The translations under genes were made by a program, and so were the position numbers. 33,678 bases of DNA, taken from a virus. Positions 15,069 through 24,383 of the stretch are shown here, piece after piece (within the stretch, counting starts at the first letter, position 1; every line of letters starts with the position of its first letter). The stretch is taken from IMG/VR virus record IMGVR_UViG_3300042988_000161, positions 1 through 33,678 of that record, one strand, 5' to 3'. The notes under the pieces were generated by a model. That model was not told the DNA's origin, did no database searches, and saw nothing but the letters and a program-made list of their open reading frames with translations.

Positions 15069-17169
15069 CCAGCGGACGCAAATAATTTTATCGGCAAAGG
15101 ATGAAACCCGCGCCGCAATTGATTCCGTCAAATCAGGCCTCAACTCGATTCAAGCAAGCGGAAACGGGATCGCGCAAACCTTCGGCAGTTTGAAGGGCGC
15201 GCTCGCCGGTTTGGGTATCGGCCTAGTCGCTCGCGAAATGGTCGCATTCGCACGGTCGACAATCGACGCCGCCGACGCTTTGAACGATATGTCGAAGCGC
15301 ACCGGCATCAGCGTGACCGCGCTTTCCGGCTGGCGCATCGCCGCGGAACAGTCGGGAACAAGTCTCGAATCCATCGCCGGCGGTCTGCGAAAACTCTCGC
15401 AATATATGACCGCCGACGGCGACAAGCTCGCCGCGATCGGGGTCAACGCAAAGACGGCAAACGAGGCGTTTCTACAACTCGCTGACGTTTTAAATTCGAT
15501 GCCGGTCGATTCGCCCGAGCGCATGGCGCTCGCGACGAAAATTCTCGGCAAATCTGCCGGCGACCTGTTGCCGTTGCTGTCCGAAGGGTCGGACAAACTG
15601 CGCGAAATGGTCAAGGCCGGATCGGACTTGTCGCCCGGCATCGAATCACTCGCAAAGAATTCCGACGCATTCAACGACGAACTCGCGATCACGAACGGGC
15701 TGATTTCCGCCGGCGCTGGTGCGATCGTCGACGAAATGCTCCCGGCGCTGACGAAATGGTTGCAGATCATCAACGGCACCCGTCCGCCGTCCGAGTTCGC
15801 CGCCGACCTGTTTGATGAAGTCCTCGACGCGACTCAAAAGCTCAACGAACTGAAAGCGCAACAAGCCGAGGGCGGGATTCTCGGCATGTTCGTCACCGAC
15901 AACGACATCGCGATCCGCGAACGCTACATCGAGCAAACGAAAGCCCGATTGAACAAGGCGATCGCAGAAAACGACCGGGCGATTGCATCCGCCGCCGCGC
16001 GTTTCGATGCCGCGATCAAAAAGCCGGAAAAGGGCGCCGTCCAAGCGATCTTGAACCCGACGACCGGCGGGGCGAAAAAGCCGGACGACAAGACGTTCGA
16101 GAATTATCAACGCGACGTCGCCGCGGTCGTTTCCGAGATCGACAACCTCAACGCCGGCGAGCAAAGCAATATCGAAAAACTGCAAGACAAGCTCGACGCG
16201 CTGACCCGCCTCGACCCGGTCTTGCGTGACTATCTGCAATCGACGCTTGACCTCGCCCGGGCGACCGACGTGTCGAACGCTTTTCAATCCGCACAAAACG
16301 CCGGGATCGACGCGCAGATCGAGGCGATGAACGAACTCGCCGACGCGGAAAAAGCCGCCGCCGAGGATCGCGATCGAACCTTTGCCGAAATGTCGGCATC
16401 GCTCCGCGCCGAAAACGAGGACTTGAACGTAGGCCTCATTGAAAGCGACAAGAAACGCATTCGCGCGCAGATTGACCTCGAATATCAACGCTCGATCGAC
16501 CGCATCAACGGCTTGATGCTGGAAAACGAGCAAGCGCAGGAATTGATTGATCAGGAAACCGAGAATTACGAACTCCGGGTCAAGCAACTCGAAACGACCA
16601 AGTCGCTCGCGCAAGACCTCGGACTGACCTTCACGTCGGCTTTCGAGGACGCGATCGTCGGCGGGTCGAAGTTCTCCGACGTGTTGAAGTCTCTCGCGGA
16701 CGACATCGAGCGCATTCTAGTCCGCCGCACGATCACCGAACCGCTAACCAAAGGCATCGACGGGTTGCTCTCCGGCAGCGGCGTCACCGACGGAATCGGG
16801 AAATGGTTTAGCAATCTATTCGGCGGCGGCAAGGCGTCCGGCGGTTACGTTGACCCGAGCAAGTTCTATCTCGTCGGCGAACAAGGCCCGGAACTGTTCT
16901 CGCCGAGCATGGCCGGAAACATCATCCCGAACGGCGCAGTCGGTGGCGCTGGCGCCGGCGGTGGTGGCGTGGTCGTCAACCTGATCGAAGCGCCCGGAAG
17001 CGGCGGTCAGGTCAACTCGTCGACCGACACGAACGGCATGACGACGATCGACATCATGGTCGAGCAAATCGAATCGAAGATGAATCGTAACATTTCACGC
17101 GGCACCGGTATCGCCCCGACGCTGGAAGGCATGTATGGGTTGAACCGCGCCGTCGGAGCATATCGCTAA
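15061..17169 (+). CDS. Tail tape measure protein
   Basis: 702 aa. N-terminal helix-rich region (SAKDETRAAIDSVKSGLNSI) with a hydrophobic stretch around residues 40-60 (GSLKGALAGLGIGLVAREMV). Then DAADALNDMSKRTGISVTAL, a hallmark of TMP N-termini, and long coiled-coil-like segments to about residue 520. The C-terminus has the lambda gpH-type domain (FEDAIVGGSKFSDVLKSLAD, RTITEPLTKGIDGLL) and a Gly-rich FYLVGEQGPELFSPSMAGNI ending. The protein sets tail length and leads DNA ejection. At about 0.15 nm per residue, the length suggests a tail near 105 nm (family rule, inference). Confidence 0.95.
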   Translation: MADQRTQIILSAKDETRAAIDSVKSGLNSIQASGNGIAQTFGSLKGALAGLGIGLVAREMVAFARSTIDAADALNDMSKRTGISVTALSGWRIAAEQSGTSLESIAGGLRKLSQYMTADGDKLAAIGVNAKTANEAFLQLADVLNSMPVDSPERMALATKILGKSAGDLLPLLSEGSDKLREMVKAGSDLSPGIESLAKNSDAFNDELAITNGLISAGAGAIVDEMLPALTKWLQIINGTRPPSEFAADLFDEVLDATQKLNELKAQQAEGGILGMFVTDNDIAIRERYIEQTKARLNKAIAENDRAIASAAARFDAAIKKPEKGAVQAILNPTTGGAKKPDDKTFENYQRDVAAVVSEIDNLNAGEQSNIEKLQDKLDALTRLDPVLRDYLQSTLDLARATDVSNAFQSAQNAGIDAQIEAMNELADAEKAAAEDRDRTFAEMSASLRAENEDLNVGLIESDKKRIRAQIDLEYQRSIDRINGLMLENEQAQELIDQETENYELRVKQLETTKSLAQDLGLTFTSAFEDAIVGGSKFSDVLKSLADDIERILVRRTITEPLTKGIDGLLSGSGVTDGIGKWFSNLFGGGKASGGYVDPSKFYLVGEQGPELFSPSMAGNIIPNGAVGGAGAGGGGVVVNLIEAPGSGGQVNSSTDTNGMTTIDIMVEQIESKMNRNISRGTGIAPTLEGMYGLNRAVGAYR

Positions 17170-17526
17170 ATGGCAAACTTCCCGGCAACACTTCCCGCGC
17201 CGTCGATCGAGGGTTATTCGATTAACCCCGACAAGTCGTTCATTCGCACCGAAATGGACACCGGCCCCGCGCGTCAGCGTCAGATTTTTACCGCAGTTCC
17301 GACGACGGTTTCTTGCGGGTTCAAGTTCACCGCCGCGCAGATGACCGAATTCCGGTCGTTCTATATGACCGACGTCAACACCGGCGCGGATTGGTTCCGC
17401 ATGAATCTCGACATCGGCGACGGCGAAACCGAGTATGACGTCCGCTTTGCCGAACCGTGGTCGGCTTCATATCTGCCCGGGGCGAATTGGTCAGTTTCCG
17501 CAAAACTTGAGGTCAGGTTCCAATAA
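17170..17526 (+). CDS. Minor tail protein M-like
   Basis: 118 aa, beginning right after the tape measure stop. Beta-rich, with FPATLPAPSIEGYSINPDKS, RQRQIFTAVPTTVSCGFKFT and a C-terminal SYLPGANWSVSAKLEVRF. It occupies the lambda gpM slot and resembles the short tail-tip proteins that begin with 'P-x-x-L-P-x-P' and contain a DxGPARxRQ-type motif. Probably part of the tip complex below the tape measure. Overlaps the next start by TAATG. Confidence 0.75.
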   Translation: MANFPATLPAPSIEGYSINPDKSFIRTEMDTGPARQRQIFTAVPTTVSCGFKFTAAQMTEFRSFYMTDVNTGADWFRMNLDIGDGETEYDVRFAEPWSASYLPGANWSVSAKLEVRFQ

Positions 17527-18050
17527 TGCCGGATAGCACTTTAAGCGCCGCAATCAAAGAAGCGTATGCAACCGCCCCGGCGGGCGAGGTTATTTTGCAT
17601 ACCCTCGAATTCCGTCATCAGAATTTCACGACACCGATCCGGGTCGTGCGGGATTTCAACGACCTCACCGCAACGCTGGAGTCGACTGCGCCGCTCAATC
17701 CGAGCGCAGCGGTCACGTTTATCGCCTTCAATTTCGAGTTTCAGCTTCCCGAGGTTCAACACTCGGCGGTACCGGAAATAATTATCTCGATCGACAACGT
17801 GTCGCCCGAGATCGAACAAAACCTCGCGATTGCCGTCGCCTCGCCGTATCCGATTTATGTGACCTATCGTCCGTTTCTGTCGACCGACCTGTCCGCCCCG
17901 CAAATGAATCCGCCGTTGACGCTGACCGTCACGCATATCGAGGCGACCGACTTTCGCGTCACCGCCCGGGCAACCTTCGGCGATATGTCGAACCGGCAGT
18001 TCCCGAATAAGGACTACACGGTCGCGGGCTTTCCGGGGCTTGGTCGATGA
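17526..18050 (+). CDS. Tail tip protein, DUF1833 (gpL position)
   Basis: 174 aa. Shows the DUF1833 pattern: LHTLEFRHQNFTTPIRVVRD near the N-terminus, VTFIAFNFEFQLPE in the middle and a strand rich in PEIIISIDNVSPEIEQNL, ending with GDMSNRQFPNKDYTVAGFPG. This family sits between M-like and NlpC/K-like genes in many proteobacterial siphophages and stands in for lambda gpL in the baseplate-like tip. Starts and ends are coupled (TAATG upstream, ATGA downstream). Confidence 0.8.
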   Translation: MPDSTLSAAIKEAYATAPAGEVILHTLEFRHQNFTTPIRVVRDFNDLTATLESTAPLNPSAAVTFIAFNFEFQLPEVQHSAVPEIIISIDNVSPEIEQNLAIAVASPYPIYVTYRPFLSTDLSAPQMNPPLTLTVTHIEATDFRVTARATFGDMSNRQFPNKDYTVAGFPGLGR

Positions 18051-18448
18051 ACCATTGGGCGACGGATTACATCGGCATCCCGTGGATCAACGGCGGTCAG
18101 GAATTGGACGGGTTCGATTGTTGGGGATTCGTCCGACATATCCAACTCGTTCACTACGGGCGGGAACTGCCGGCGGTCGATGTCGATGCGACCAAAACGC
18201 TCGCCGTCGTTCGCACGTTGACCAATCACCCGGAGCATGACCGCTGGACTCATGTCATGACGCCGGTCGATGGCGATTGCGTCGAAATGGGCAACGCGAC
18301 GCATCCGTTTCACGTCGGAATTTGGGTCGATGTCGATGGCGGCGCGGTGTTGCATTGTGTTCAAGGCGCGGGCGTTGTGCTGTCGACCTTGCCGACCTTG
18401 CACCCGATTTGGGGAAAGATTGATTTTTGGCGTTTCAAGGGTGACTGA
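18047..18448 (+). CDS. NlpC/P60 tail tip peptidase (gpK-like)
   Basis: 133 aa, starting inside the previous stop (ATGA). NlpC/P60 papain-fold motifs are visible: catalytic C25 in DGFDCWGFVRH, H89 in THPFHVGIWVD, and a later H103 in VLHCVQG. The length covers only the peptidase domain; the N-terminal JAB-like part found in lambda gpK is absent. Such enzymes cut peptidoglycan cross-bridges during DNA entry or act in tip assembly. Confidence 0.88.
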   Translation: MNHWATDYIGIPWINGGQELDGFDCWGFVRHIQLVHYGRELPAVDVDATKTLAVVRTLTNHPEHDRWTHVMTPVDGDCVEMGNATHPFHVGIWVDVDGGAVLHCVQGAGVVLSTLPTLHPIWGKIDFWRFKGD

Positions 18449-18451
18449 CGG

Positions 18452-21400
18452 ATGATCGCAAGCGTTGTATATATGAACTCGCCGTTCTCCCGTAACCGGG
18501 AGGTCAAGCACGTCCGTCGGTCTTGCCGCGTCCGCAAGATGGCGCCGAAAACGCAACAACCGTTCATTTGCCTATTCAACGGCGAGGCATTACTTCGCGC
18601 GGATTGGGATCGCAAGATCGGCGACGGCGACACGGTCGCTTTCGTCACGCTTCCGCAAGGCGGCGGCGGTGGATCGAACCCGCTTAAAATCGTTTTGATG
18701 ATCGCCGTTTCGGTTGTCGCTCCGATGGTGGCCGGCCCGATCGCCGGCAGTCTCGGCATGGCGACGAGCGGGTTCGGTTTTCAGATTCTATCCGGCGCGA
18801 TTGGTTTCGTCGGAAAGATGCTCGTCAATGCGCTGATCCCCGAACCGAAACCGCCGTCGGCGCATCAGTCTGCCGGGATCAATTCGCAGTCGGCATCGCC
18901 GACGTATAGCCTTTCCGCACAGGGTAACAAGGCCCGAATCGGCGAGCCGATCCCGGTCATGTATGGTCGTCACGTCATTTTTCCCGACTTCGCGGCCGAA
19001 CCCTACACCGAATACGCCGGGAACGAGCAATATCTGTATCAGCTTTTTGCCGTCGGGCATGGTGAGTATTCGATCGAGTCGATCAAGATCGAGGACACCC
19101 CGATCGGGAGTTTTTCCGAAGTTCAATATGCGGTTTATGCCCCCGGGCAAGCGGTCGCCCTGTTCCCTGCCAACGTGACCGCATCCGCCGAGGTTGCCGG
19201 TCAGGAAATGCTTCAAAGTGTCGCGATCGGGCCGTTCGTCATCAATCAAGCTGGAACGACCGCGAACGCGCTGGCCGTCGACGTTGTTTGCCCGAAAGGT
19301 TTGTTTTACGCCAACGACGACGGCGGACTCGATGCGCGCTCGGTGACTTTCACCGTTCAAGCGCAGCAAGTGACCGACCTCGGCGTCCCGACCGGCGGGT
19401 GGTACACCCTCGGGACGCATACGATCACCGCCGCAACGGCAACGGCACAGCGTCGGTCATATTCTTATTCGGTCGCGTCTGGTCGCTGGCAAGTCAAGGT
19501 CACGCGCACCAGCGCGAAAGACACGTCCAGCCGCGCCGGGTCTGAAATTCAATGGGTATCGTGCCGCGCCTATATGCCCGGCGGGAATGTTTACGATTCG
19601 GTCACGACGCTCGCGATCAAGATGCGCGCGACGAACAATCTGTCGTCGACATCGAGTCGCAAAATCAACGTCATCGCGACGCGCAAATTGCCGATCTGGA
19701 ACGGGACGACATGGTCGGCACCGACGGCGACGCGCTCGATCGCGTGGGCGCTGGCCGATATTCTCAAATCGTCATACGGCGGCGCGCTTGCCGATAGTCG
19801 GATCGACCTAGCCGGGTTACTCGCGCTTGATTCGACTTGGTCGTCCCGCGCGGACTATTTCGACGCGGTGTTCGACTCTCGACAGTCGATTTGGGAAGCG
19901 TTGACCATCGTCGCCCGGGCGGGTCGCGCCAAACCATACATGCAAGGCGGAATCGTTCGATTCTCCCGCGACGGCGCAGTCAGCGTACCGGTTGCCCTGT
20001 TCAACAAACGGAACATCGTCAAGGGTTCTCTCAAGATCGACTATTTGATCCCGAACGATGAAACGGTCGATGCGATCGAGGTCGCTTATCTGGACTCGAC
20101 GACTTGGACGACGAAAACCGTTTCGTCGCAGCTTTCCGGCGAGACTGCCGACCGTCCGGCAAAGGTTCAAGCGTTCGGCATTACGAATCGAAATCAGGCA
20201 TGGCGCGAAGGCATGTATATGGCCGCGGCGAACCGCTATCGCCGGCAGTCGATCACGTTCTCGACCGATATGGAAGGTTTTATCCCGTCATTCGGCGACC
20301 TGATTGCTATCGCTCACGACCGCCCCTTGTGGGGAACATCCGGCGAGGTGACGGCATACAACGCCGGAACGAAAACGCTGACCCTGTCCGAACCGGTCGA
20401 ATTCGTTTCCGGCACTTACTACGTCGGCCTTCGGAAGCGCGACGGGTCATTCTCCGGGCCGTGGGAAGTGACTGCCGGGGCGACCGCGTTCGAGGTTGTT
20501 CACGTTGACGCCGCGCTCGACTTCACCCCCGACGTCGGATCGGATCGCGAAAAGACCTATTTCAGTTTCGGCAAGGCGGACACGCATCGCAAACTTGCCC
20601 GGGTCATGTCGGTGAAACCCCGCAACGTGAACACGGTCGAGATCGTCGCCATCAACGAGGACGCCGCCGTTCACACCGCCGACACCGGGTCGACCCCTGC
20701 CGATTCTGGATCGTGGAACTTGCCGGCGCGCATCACCCGCCCGGTCGTGACCGGCGTTAATGTTACGCTCGGCGGGACGGCCTCGAATCCGCAATTGTTG
20801 ATCAACTGGCAACCTGCACCGGACGCCGAACATTACTACGTCGAAACGTCTTATGACTCCCGCCAGACTTGGACGCGCGCGGGCAATGTGGCGACGACGA
20901 ACATTTCCGTCCCGGCGTTTCGCGGGACTGTATACGTTCGCGTCGCCGGCGTCGGAATCGCGGTCGGCGATTGGTCGGAATGGGTCGGCGATCCATTCCT
21001 CGCCCCGCCGCCTGATCCGTCGACTTTCCTCGTTTCCGTCCAGCCTGACGGAACTCGTCAGTTCACGATGTCTTTGCCCGGGTCGGTTCCAGACTTCGCC
21101 GGGTATCGCATCCGCTATCGCCTCGGGACGGGTTGGACGGATTACTGGTCAGACCTCGACGCATTCCATGATGGATTGATCACGCAAACCCCGTTCGAGT
21201 CGAATCAGCTCGCCGCCGGCGAGTACACGTTCGCGGTCAAGGCGTTCGACTACTACGGGAACGAATCCGTCAACGCCCTATTCATTAGCGCCGACCTCGG
21301 CGATCCTCGCCTTGCGGGCGTGATTTATAACGTATTGCCACACTCTCAAGCATGGCCCGGGACAAAGACGAACTGTTTCGTCGAGCCGGAAAACAACATC

Positions 21401-21982
21401 CTGTCGGCGTCCGACTCGCTGACATGGGCAACGACGACGACATGGGACGACTATGACCGATGGGTCAAGAATCCCGCCGCTTCGATGACGTATGAGCACA
21501 CGATGATTGACCTGTCGGCATCGGTGCCGTTCACGCCGTTGATCTCGGCGATTGCCGACGGTACGCAAACGATTGAAGTCAATTCGTCGGTCGACAATGT
21601 GACGTGGTCAGGATGGGCCGCACCGACGGGGCAGATCACCGCGCGCTATTTGAAAGTTCGCATCGCCGTCGCTGGGGCGTTCCCGATCTTGTATCTGCTC
21701 GACATCAAGCTCAACGGCGGCGCAGTCAGCGAGGAAATCAACGACCTCAACACGGCATCGTTGACCGGCGGTTATCGCATCGGCACCGGCGACATTCGCC
21801 TGCCGTTGGTCAAGTCTTATTCGGTGATTACGCAAGTTCAAGTTTCGCTGCAAAACGTCGGCGCGGGTTGGTCATGGGAAATCATCGACAAAAACCCGGC
21901 AAGCGGGCCGCGAATCAAGATTTACAACGCGAGCAATGCGCTCGCCGACGCAACTATCGACGCATTCGTCAGGGGGTACTAA
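18452..21982 (+). CDS. Tail tip host-specificity protein, gpI-gpJ fusion
   Basis: 1176 aa. Residues about 35-75 (FICLFNGEALLRADWDRKIG, DTVAFVTLPQGGGGG) look like the ubiquitin/ThiS-like N-terminus of lambda gpI. They are followed by hydrophobic helices (KIVLMIAVSVVAPMVAGPIA; LSGAIGFVGKMLVNALIP). From about residue 130 the protein is gpJ-like: ARIGEPIPVMYGRHV, AVGHGEYSIESIKIEDTPIG and the central hub domains. FnIII-like repeats occur around 780-1010 (LLINWQPAPDAEHYYVETSY; FAGYRIRYRLG; GEYTFAVKAFDYYGNES), and a C-terminal beta domain is probably receptor-facing. The fused I and J functions explain the lack of a separate gpI gene. Start ATG 18452 is weakly supported; ATG 18473 or 18539 are alternatives. 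Confidence 0.92.
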   Translation: MIASVVYMNSPFSRNREVKHVRRSCRVRKMAPKTQQPFICLFNGEALLRADWDRKIGDGDTVAFVTLPQGGGGGSNPLKIVLMIAVSVVAPMVAGPIAGSLGMATSGFGFQILSGAIGFVGKMLVNALIPEPKPPSAHQSAGINSQSASPTYSLSAQGNKARIGEPIPVMYGRHVIFPDFAAEPYTEYAGNEQYLYQLFAVGHGEYSIESIKIEDTPIGSFSEVQYAVYAPGQAVALFPANVTASAEVAGQEMLQSVAIGPFVINQAGTTANALAVDVVCPKGLFYANDDGGLDARSVTFTVQAQQVTDLGVPTGGWYTLGTHTITAATATAQRRSYSYSVASGRWQVKVTRTSAKDTSSRAGSEIQWVSCRAYMPGGNVYDSVTTLAIKMRATNNLSSTSSRKINVIATRKLPIWNGTTWSAPTATRSIAWALADILKSSYGGALADSRIDLAGLLALDSTWSSRADYFDAVFDSRQSIWEALTIVARAGRAKPYMQGGIVRFSRDGAVSVPVALFNKRNIVKGSLKIDYLIPNDETVDAIEVAYLDSTTWTTKTVSSQLSGETADRPAKVQAFGITNRNQAWREGMYMAAANRYRRQSITFSTDMEGFIPSFGDLIAIAHDRPLWGTSGEVTAYNAGTKTLTLSEPVEFVSGTYYVGLRKRDGSFSGPWEVTAGATAFEVVHVDAALDFTPDVGSDREKTYFSFGKADTHRKLARVMSVKPRNVNTVEIVAINEDAAVHTADTGSTPADSGSWNLPARITRPVVTGVNVTLGGTASNPQLLINWQPAPDAEHYYVETSYDSRQTWTRAGNVATTNISVPAFRGTVYVRVAGVGIAVGDWSEWVGDPFLAPPPDPSTFLVSVQPDGTRQFTMSLPGSVPDFAGYRIRYRLGTGWTDYWSDLDAFHDGLITQTPFESNQLAAGEYTFAVKAFDYYGNESVNALFISADLGDPRLAGVIYNVLPHSQAWPGTKTNCFVEPENNILSASDSLTWATTTTWDDYDRWVKNPAASMTYEHTMIDLSASVPFTPLISAIADGTQTIEVNSSVDNVTWSGWAAPTGQITARYLKVRIAVAGAFPILYLLDIKLNGGAVSEEINDLNTASLTGGYRIGTGDIRLPLVKSYSVITQVQVSLQNVGAGWSWEIIDKNPASGPRIKIYNASNALADATIDAFVRGY

Positions 21983-21985
21983 AAA

Positions 21986-22615
21986 ATGGCATGGCCTACA
22001 ACTGCAATCGTCACGACTTCAATGGATGCCGGGACGGACTCACCCGCAACCGCGCGAGCCGAAATCAAACAGATGGCGGACAACGTCAACGACATCATGA
22101 ATTCGCGCAGCGCGGCCAGCGGGATCGCTTCGCTTAATTCGACGGGTCGGGTTCCGACCAACGAACTCGGGTCAGGTACGGCAACCGCCGGATATGTACT
22201 GACCGCGCAAAGCGGCGCTGATCCGGCTTGGGTATCGACCGCAAGTTTTGACACCGGAACGCGAGTCGCGTTCCAGCAAACAACCGCGCCAACCGGCTGG
22301 ACGAAAGACACGACCGCCGCGTTGAACGACTCGATCATGCGGATCGTCACCGGTACGGCATCGAGCGGCGGTTCGACGGGTTGGTCGGCGGCATCGGTCG
22401 GGGCGACGACTCTGACCGAATCGCAGATACCATCGCATACTCATACACAAATCCGACTGACAACTGGGTCGGGGGGTATTTCGGCGGGGGCGACCACAAC
22501 CAACGCGACACCGTCAAATTTGAACGCAACCTCGGCCACAGGCGGCGGCGGTTCGCATACGCACTCATGGCCGTCAATCAAATATAACGACTTCATCATC
22601 GCGAGCAAAAACTAA
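21986..22615 (+). CDS. Short tail fibre / collar-like protein
   Basis: 209 aa with AGGGGG 9 nt upstream of ATG 21986. The N-terminus has AGTDSPATARAEIKQMADNV (coiled attachment region). The middle is FDTGTRVAFQQTTAPTGWTK, and the C-terminus carries H-T-H-T and S-H-T-H-S motifs, the paired-histidine signature of phage tail collar/fibre tips that bind metal in trimers (as in T4 gp12 and related fibres). Likely the distal fibre attached to the J-like hub and a receptor-binding candidate. Confidence 0.85.
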   Translation: MAWPTTAIVTTSMDAGTDSPATARAEIKQMADNVNDIMNSRSAASGIASLNSTGRVPTNELGSGTATAGYVLTAQSGADPAWVSTASFDTGTRVAFQQTTAPTGWTKDTTAALNDSIMRIVTGTASSGGSTGWSAASVGATTLTESQIPSHTHTQIRLTTGSGGISAGATTTNATPSNLNATSATGGGGSHTHSWPSIKYNDFIIASKN

Positions 22616-22938
22616 TGGCTAAAGACGCGAAAATACTCTGTCCGATGATGGGCGGCGAATGTATCGAGGACGGGGCGGTTCGCGATGGTGAACTGGTCGC
22701 CTGTCGGTTTTGGATATACGTTCACGGCAAACACCCGCAAACCGGCGAGGACATCCGCAACGGCGATTGCGCGATCGCATGGCAACCGGTCTTGCTGATC
22801 GAAAACAGCAAGGTAAACCGGGAAACCGGCGCGGCAGTCGAGTCTTTCCGAAACGAAATGGTCAAGGCGAACGAAGTCGGTCACAAGGTTTTGATCGCCG
22901 CCGCTGGTATCAATCAACAACGACTTATCGAAGGATAA
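22615..22938 (+). CDS. Conserved four-cysteine phage protein
   Basis: 107 aa, start overlapping the fibre stop (TAATG). Four cysteines (C9, C16, C30, C52) sit in the N-terminal half, which also has CRFWIYVHGKHPQTGEDIRN. The second half, VNRETGAAVESFRNEMVKAN, is helical. I recognise this pattern from hypothetical proteins next to fibre genes in proteobacterial phages, but the function is not known. The cysteine layout could bind Zn or an Fe-S cluster. Possibly a fibre accessory. Confidence 0.65.
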   Translation: MAKDAKILCPMMGGECIEDGAVRDGELVACRFWIYVHGKHPQTGEDIRNGDCAIAWQPVLLIENSKVNRETGAAVESFRNEMVKANEVGHKVLIAAAGINQQRLIEG

Positions 22939-22941
22939 ACC

Positions 22942-23535
22942 ATGTCAAAAATCACAATTATTCCGATCGACGGCGTCACCGGCGTCGATGGCGTATTTCA
23001 TCAAATCGACCTGACCGACATCGGCGCGGACATTCACGCGATCCAGTTCGACGACGTTTCCGGGTCTGGTCATATCGAATTCAACGACGGCAAGAAAAAC
23101 CAATCAATCGGAAAGGCCGCATTCAAGCCATTTGAAAAGTACGTCAACCGCTGGAAAGCGGCGAACACCCCGCCCGAGCGGACACTTGAACAGGCGAAAC
23201 TCGACGCCCGCCAGCAGATCAACGGCAAGCGGGACACGCTTGAGGCGTCCGGCTTTCCGTATCTCGACAAGACGTTCGATTCTGACCCGCGATCCGTTCA
23301 ACGTATCTCGACCGCCGTTCAAGCCGCACAAGCCGCTATCGGTGCCGGTCAACCTTTCTCGATCACTTGGACGGCGCAAGACAACACGACCGTCGACCTC
23401 GATGCCGTCGGGATGATGGGAATGCCGGTCGCGCTGGCGCAATACGCCGCCGGGTTGCACGAACACGCGAAAGGCAAAAAAGCATTGATCGACGCGGCGA
23501 CGACGATCACCGAGGTTGATGCGATTCAATGGTGA
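22942..23535 (+). CDS. DUF4376-type fibre accessory protein
   Basis: 197 aa with GAAGGA 6 nt before ATG 22942. Residues about 1-60 are a small beta domain (IDLTDIGADIHAIQFDDVSG). About 85-185 is helical with TLEQAKLDARQQINGKRDTL, FPYLDKTFDSDPRSVQRIST and DLDAVGMMGMPVALAQYAAG, matching the DUF4376 pattern often found at the end of tail fibre loci. Such proteins are thought to help fibre folding or to be part of the fibre. Overlaps the next gene by 7 nt. Confidence 0.75.
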   Translation: MSKITIIPIDGVTGVDGVFHQIDLTDIGADIHAIQFDDVSGSGHIEFNDGKKNQSIGKAAFKPFEKYVNRWKAANTPPERTLEQAKLDARQQINGKRDTLEASGFPYLDKTFDSDPRSVQRISTAVQAAQAAIGAGQPFSITWTAQDNTTVDLDAVGMMGMPVALAQYAAGLHEHAKGKKALIDAATTITEVDAIQW

Positions 23536-23741
23536 CGCGCTACTTTTGGAACATGTTGATCGCGCTTGATCAACTCGCGAACACGGTCGTCGGCGGTGAT
23601 CCTGACGAGACGATCAGTTCGCGAGCCGGGAAGTCGAACGGCAAACTCGCCCGGGTGTTGTGCCGGGTGTTGCACCTGTTCGACCCGGAGCATTGCAAAA
23701 AGAGCATCGAACCCGACGAGGGAAAGGACGCAATCAAATGA
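23529..23741 (+). CDS. Small conserved phage protein, 70 aa
   Basis: Begins MVTRYFWNMLIALDQLANTV, then GGDPDETISSRAGKS and a helix with CRVLHLFDPEHCKKS. This pattern (W-N-x-L-I-A-x-D-Q-x-x-N...GDPDETISSRAGK) is common in small proteins near lysis cassettes of phages and prophages. The N-terminal helix is hydrophobic enough to associate with membrane. Function unknown; a lysis-linked role is inference from position. Confidence 0.7.
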   Translation: MVTRYFWNMLIALDQLANTVVGGDPDETISSRAGKSNGKLARVLCRVLHLFDPEHCKKSIEPDEGKDAIK

Positions 23742-23860
23742 ACGACGAGGATGACTATTTCAAACTCGATGATTTCGGGCATGACGCCCTGTTTTTCGTG
23801 ATCGGTCTGCTGTCGACGATCTTTCTGGTGATTCTGGCATTTTTTGACGATTTGCTCTGA
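23738..23860 (+). CDS. Single-pass membrane microprotein, 40 aa
   Basis: Starts inside the stop of the previous gene (ATGA at 23738). An acidic N-terminus (NDEDDYFKLDDFGHD) precedes one strong hydrophobic segment (ALFFVIGLLSTIFLVILAFF) and a short acidic end. It lies directly before the holin-like gene, so it could be a second holin, an antiholin, or another lysis regulator. No family assigned. Confidence 0.55.
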   Translation: MNDEDDYFKLDDFGHDALFFVIGLLSTIFLVILAFFDDLL

Positions 23861-23918
23861 AAAACGACGCACAGAATCGACGTATAACGCATTATTTTCA
23901 ACCGGTTAAGGGGTAAGC

Positions 23919-24383
23919 ATGGGCGCATTAATTTCATTTTTGGGCGGTTCGGTGTTCCGCATGATTTGGGGCGAAGTCTCGTCAGCTTGGACGAAGCATC
24001 AGGATCACAAGCAGGAAATCGAGGCGACCCGGTTACAGGCCGAACTCGAGGCGGCGCGACATACTCGCGAACTGGAACGACTGCGCGTCGTTTCCGATCT
24101 CGGGATCAAAGAGATCGAGGTTCGGAGCGATGCCGAGATCGAGGCGAAAGACGCCGACGCATTTATCGCCGCGATGTCAACGGTCAACCGCAAGACCGGG
24201 ATTGATTGGGTCGACGCTTGGAACGGTTCGATTCGTCCGGCGGCGGCGACGACCGCGTTGTTGCTCTGGTGGTTTTGCCTGTATCAAAACGGGTTTCAAC
24301 TCACCGAATGGGACAAGGAACTCGTCGGCGTGATCCTCGGTTTCTACTTCGCGCATCGCGTGTTTGCCAGCCGCGCCAAATGA
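23919..24383 (+). CDS. Holin, 3-TM GTA-type family
   Basis: 154 aa with AAGGGG 5 nt before ATG 23919. The layout is an amphipathic N-terminus (GALISFLGGSVFRMIWGEVS), a long charged coiled coil (residues about 25-85), then GIDWVDAWNGSIRPAAATTA, and two hydrophobic spans (TALLLWWFCLYQNGF; LVGVILGFYFAHRVF). The WVDAWNGSIRP motif is typical of the 3-TM holin family described from gene transfer agents. It would form membrane lesions that release the endolysin coded immediately downstream (ATGA overlap). Confidence 0.8.
   Translation: MGALISFLGGSVFRMIWGEVSSAWTKHQDHKQEIEATRLQAELEAARHTRELERLRVVSDLGIKEIEVRSDAEIEAKDADAFIAAMSTVNRKTGIDWVDAWNGSIRPAAATTALLLWWFCLYQNGFQLTEWDKELVGVILGFYFAHRVFASRAK

Noticed and set aside
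15646-16614. Long open frame of 322 codons on the minus strand inside the tape measure gene
   Set aside because: It mirrors the tape measure codons in a GC-rich gene, has no ribosome site or recognisable family, and opposes the late operon.
23861-23918. Separate promoter for the lysis genes
   Set aside because: A TATAAC-like box is present but no -35 element lies at the right distance.
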